The notes below the pieces were generated by a model. It saw nothing but the letters and a program-made list of their open reading frames with translations, was not told the DNA's origin and searched no databases. A stretch of 64,000 bases of DNA. Origin: Roseiarcus sp963833955 (GTDB lineage Bacteria; Pseudomonadota; Alphaproteobacteria; Rhizobiales; Beijerinckiaceae). Below, in pieces: positions 61,991 to 64,000 of this stretch. The stretch covers positions 248,001 through 312,000 of the forward strand of contig CAWHZY010000008.1 in the NCBI GenBank assembly GCA_963833955.1, read 5' to 3'. The stretch's first letter is position 1. Each line of letters starts with the position of its first letter. A program made the translations under genes and the position numbers.

Positions 61991-64000
61991 TCAGGCAGCG
62001 TTCGGCTGCGCCGCGGCGTTCGCCTGGGCCGCCGCGTTTGGCAGGCGAGCGAGCATGGCGATCAGCGCCCGGTCGTTGAGGACGGCGAGCCGTTCGCGCG
62101 GGTTGAGCCAGGCGCGGGCGTCTTCGAGCGTCTGAGCGTCATTGAGCTTCGCCGCCGCGACGGCGATCTCGACATCGACGTCGCCGCGGCGCCGGCGAGG
62201 CGTCTCGGGGAGGAAGGATTCGTGAGCGGCCCGCAGGCCGGCGTCCGCCCAGATCGCCTGCAGCGCGTCGTCATGATCGCCCCCGGTCAGGGCAAGTTCC
62301 GCGGCAAGCGCGTTGCAGCGCCCGACGACAGCGGGCGGCGAAGTCTCCTCCGGCGTGCGCAGAAGTCCGATCCGGCGCATCCCGAGGCCGAGCGACAGAT
62401 TGCCGCTCGCCCAGGAGAGCGGGATGGAAAAGATAAGTCCGAAGATCGTCGGCGACATCCAGACGATGAGGGAGGGCGAGATCAGCATCGCCGCGAACAA
62501 GCGTGATGACGCCGAGCGCCGTGTGCGCGCGATGGCGGCGCGCGATGCTTCCGAGCGGGATCGAGCCGTCGTCCCGCCGCTGCGGGTTCCAGCCGGTGTC
62601 CCGTCCAGAGAGGATTTGCGCCACGGATCCGGACTGGATCAGCATCATGATCGCTGCGAACGCGGCGGAGATGATGATCTCGACGATCGTCGAGGCGATG
62701 AGCGCCAGCGCGCCGCCGGAGCCGCGGCGCGTCTTCGGCTCGGTCAGCGCAAACAGGAGACCGAGGAACTTGGGCGCGAGCAGGACGGCGATCGTCACTT
62801 CGAACAATTGCAGCGCGCGCTCATAGTCGAAGCGCGGCCAGGCGGGAAACAGGGAGAAACTCTTGGTGAAATATTCAGGCCGGATGTAGTGCGACTGCAG
62901 CACCAGCACGATGCCGACCAGCAATTGCGCCATCCACAGCGGCGAGGCGAGATAGCCCATGATGCCGTTGGCGAGATGCTGCCGCGTCGCCAACAGGAAG
63001 CCACGGGCGCCGATGATGCGCGCGTGCTGGAGATTGCCCTGGCACCATCGCCGGTCGCGCGCCGCAAGATCGATGAGCGAGGGCGGGCTCTCTTCGTAGG
63101 AGCCGCCGAGGTTGGGCAGCATGTAGACGGTGTATCCGGCGCGGAGCATGAGCCCCGCCTCGACGAAATCGTGGCTGAGGATGTGGCCGCCGAACGGCGG
63201 TCTGCCCGCGCAGGTCCGGCAATCCGCAATGATCGGCGAACGCGCGCGTGCGGATGATCGCGTTATGGCCCCAGTAATTGCCCGCATGTCCCATCCAGGC
63301 GCTCAAGCCCGCGGCGATGACCGGGACCGGTGATCCGGGCGGCGAACTGCTGGAGGCGCGCGAACATCGTGTTGCGGTTGACGATGAGCGGCAGGCTTTG
63401 GATGATGCCGGCGTCGGGGTCCGCCTCCATCGCCGCCGCCAGGCCGACGATCGCTTCCCCCGTCATCAGGCTATCGGCGTCAAGCACGACCATATGCGGG
63501 TAGCGGCCGCCCCAATGGGTGACGAAATCGGCAATGTTGCCGGCCTTGCGGCTCCAATTCTTGCGCCGCCGCCGGTAATAGATGCGCGCCTGCGGCAGCC
63601 GCGCGCGCATCGACAGGAACGCACGCTCCTCCGCGATCCAGACGTTGGCGTCGGTGGTGTCGGAGACGAAGAAAAAGTCGAACGCGTGCGCCTGGCCGGT
63701 GCGTTCGACATCCTCGAAGATCGCCTGCATGGCGCCGAACACGCGCGACGGCGCCTCGTTGTAGATCGGCATCACGACCGCTGTTCGCTGATGCAAGGTT
63801 GGCGGGGGTTCGCGGGGGCCTGCGATGAGCGAGGAGCCAGACAAAGCCGACGAGGCTCGAGGTGAATGAGAGCGTGATCCAGGAGAAGGTGATGACGAAC
63901 AACGCCGCGATCACGCCTTCAAGCGGCGTGACCGGGCCGATCGAAACGACCTTGAACATCTCATAGGCGCCATAGGCGGTGAGCGCGACGGCGCCGCCGA
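61991..64000 (-). CDS. opgH: Glucan biosynthesis glucosyltransferase OpgH/MdoH (partial; frame broken four times)
   Basis: Most of the periplasmic glucan synthase; the start lies beyond the right edge. In order, LTAYGAYEMFKVVS, a hydrophobic helix, AVVMPIYNEAPSRVFG, the glycosyltransferase DAD in VVLDADSLM, HAGNYWGHNAIIRTRAFADHC, GGHILSHDFVEAGLM, RDRRWCQGNLQH and the multi-helix C-terminus (LISPSLIVWMSPTIFGLIF) are all present, but in four successive frame changes near 63831, 63324, 63201 and 62499. Each equals one extra base. Every conserved block is intact, so the gene itself is probably functional. It ends with a low-complexity Ala/Asn tail. Confidence 0.88.

Noticed and set aside
1..64000. 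CRISPR arrays, rRNA and tRNA genes
   Set aside because: No regularly spaced repeats, rRNA core sequences or convincing cloverleaf genes were seen on reading; a dedicated tRNA search would be needed to exclude a single tRNA.

Overview
The window is GC-rich chromosomal DNA of an alphaproteobacterium, most likely order Hyphomicrobiales (Rhizobiales). The pointers are the nuoIJKLMN-birA-rnj order, a single-cysteine DksA, CckA, a DUF3126 protein, PAS_5 and dual-PilZ proteins, a TIGR01620/YcjX pair and an OpgH-type glucan synthase. The genus cannot be fixed from the sequence alone. No rRNA, tRNA or CRISPR array was recognised.

Layout. 1-6486: the 3' part of the complex I operon (nuoI partial, then nuoJKLMN), with an unusual hairpin-bearing gap after nuoI. 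6483-12437: birA, RNase J, a short-chain dehydrogenase, methylmalonyl-CoA epimerase, an EamA exporter and an AlkX/YcaQ-type DNA glycosylase, ending in an IS256-type transposase remnant. 12763-16240: argH, a TlpA-like thioredoxin and an ECF sigma/membrane anti-sigma pair. 16537-20178: a GGDEF-EAL protein, a FeeM-like N-acyl amino acid synthase and a small unknown gene. 20599-24592: rnhA, thrB, UDP-glucose dehydrogenase and a second SDR. 24808-27268: a gene graveyard with an IS630 element (24978-26217) and truncated EamA, histidine-kinase and CBS-domain genes. 27269-29161: two c-type cytochromes and an ABM monooxygenase.

29265-35250 holds the most striking locus, a tight six-gene minus-strand operon: FkbH-like glyceryl loader, acyl carrier protein, MBOAT acyltransferase, VOC protein, SAM methyltransferase and a membrane-anchored SGNH-like protein. 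Its parts mirror the Dlt system (activating enzyme, carrier, MBOAT, SGNH partner), with FkbH in place of the adenylating enzyme. I infer a pathway that loads a glyceryl unit on a carrier protein, possibly tailors it, and transfers it across the membrane onto a surface polymer.

35545-48906 is mostly housekeeping and regulation: beta carbonic anhydrase, YcjF/YcjX, SixA-like phosphatase, MoxR ATPase, CckA, a FliO-like protein, DksA, a universal stress protein, a CoxE-like VWA protein and a PPP-family phosphatase. 49144-64000 carries a periplasmic protein, a guanine-type deaminase, several membrane transporters, a cyclase-family hydrolase, cytochrome b561, cysE, a duplicated DUF3126 protein, gamma carbonic anhydrase, PilZ and PAS_5 proteins, an Ldh-family dehydrogenase, a rhomboid protease and most of opgH.

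Data caveat. Reading frames are broken in many otherwise well-conserved genes (birA, EamA, MBOAT, VWA, TauE, cyclase, opgH four times) and in the mobile or relic genes. Every break fits exactly one extra base and none a missing base. That one-sided pattern points to insertion-type sequence errors more than to gene decay. Such genes are listed as full-length CDS spans with the break noted; only truncated remnants are listed as pseudogenes.
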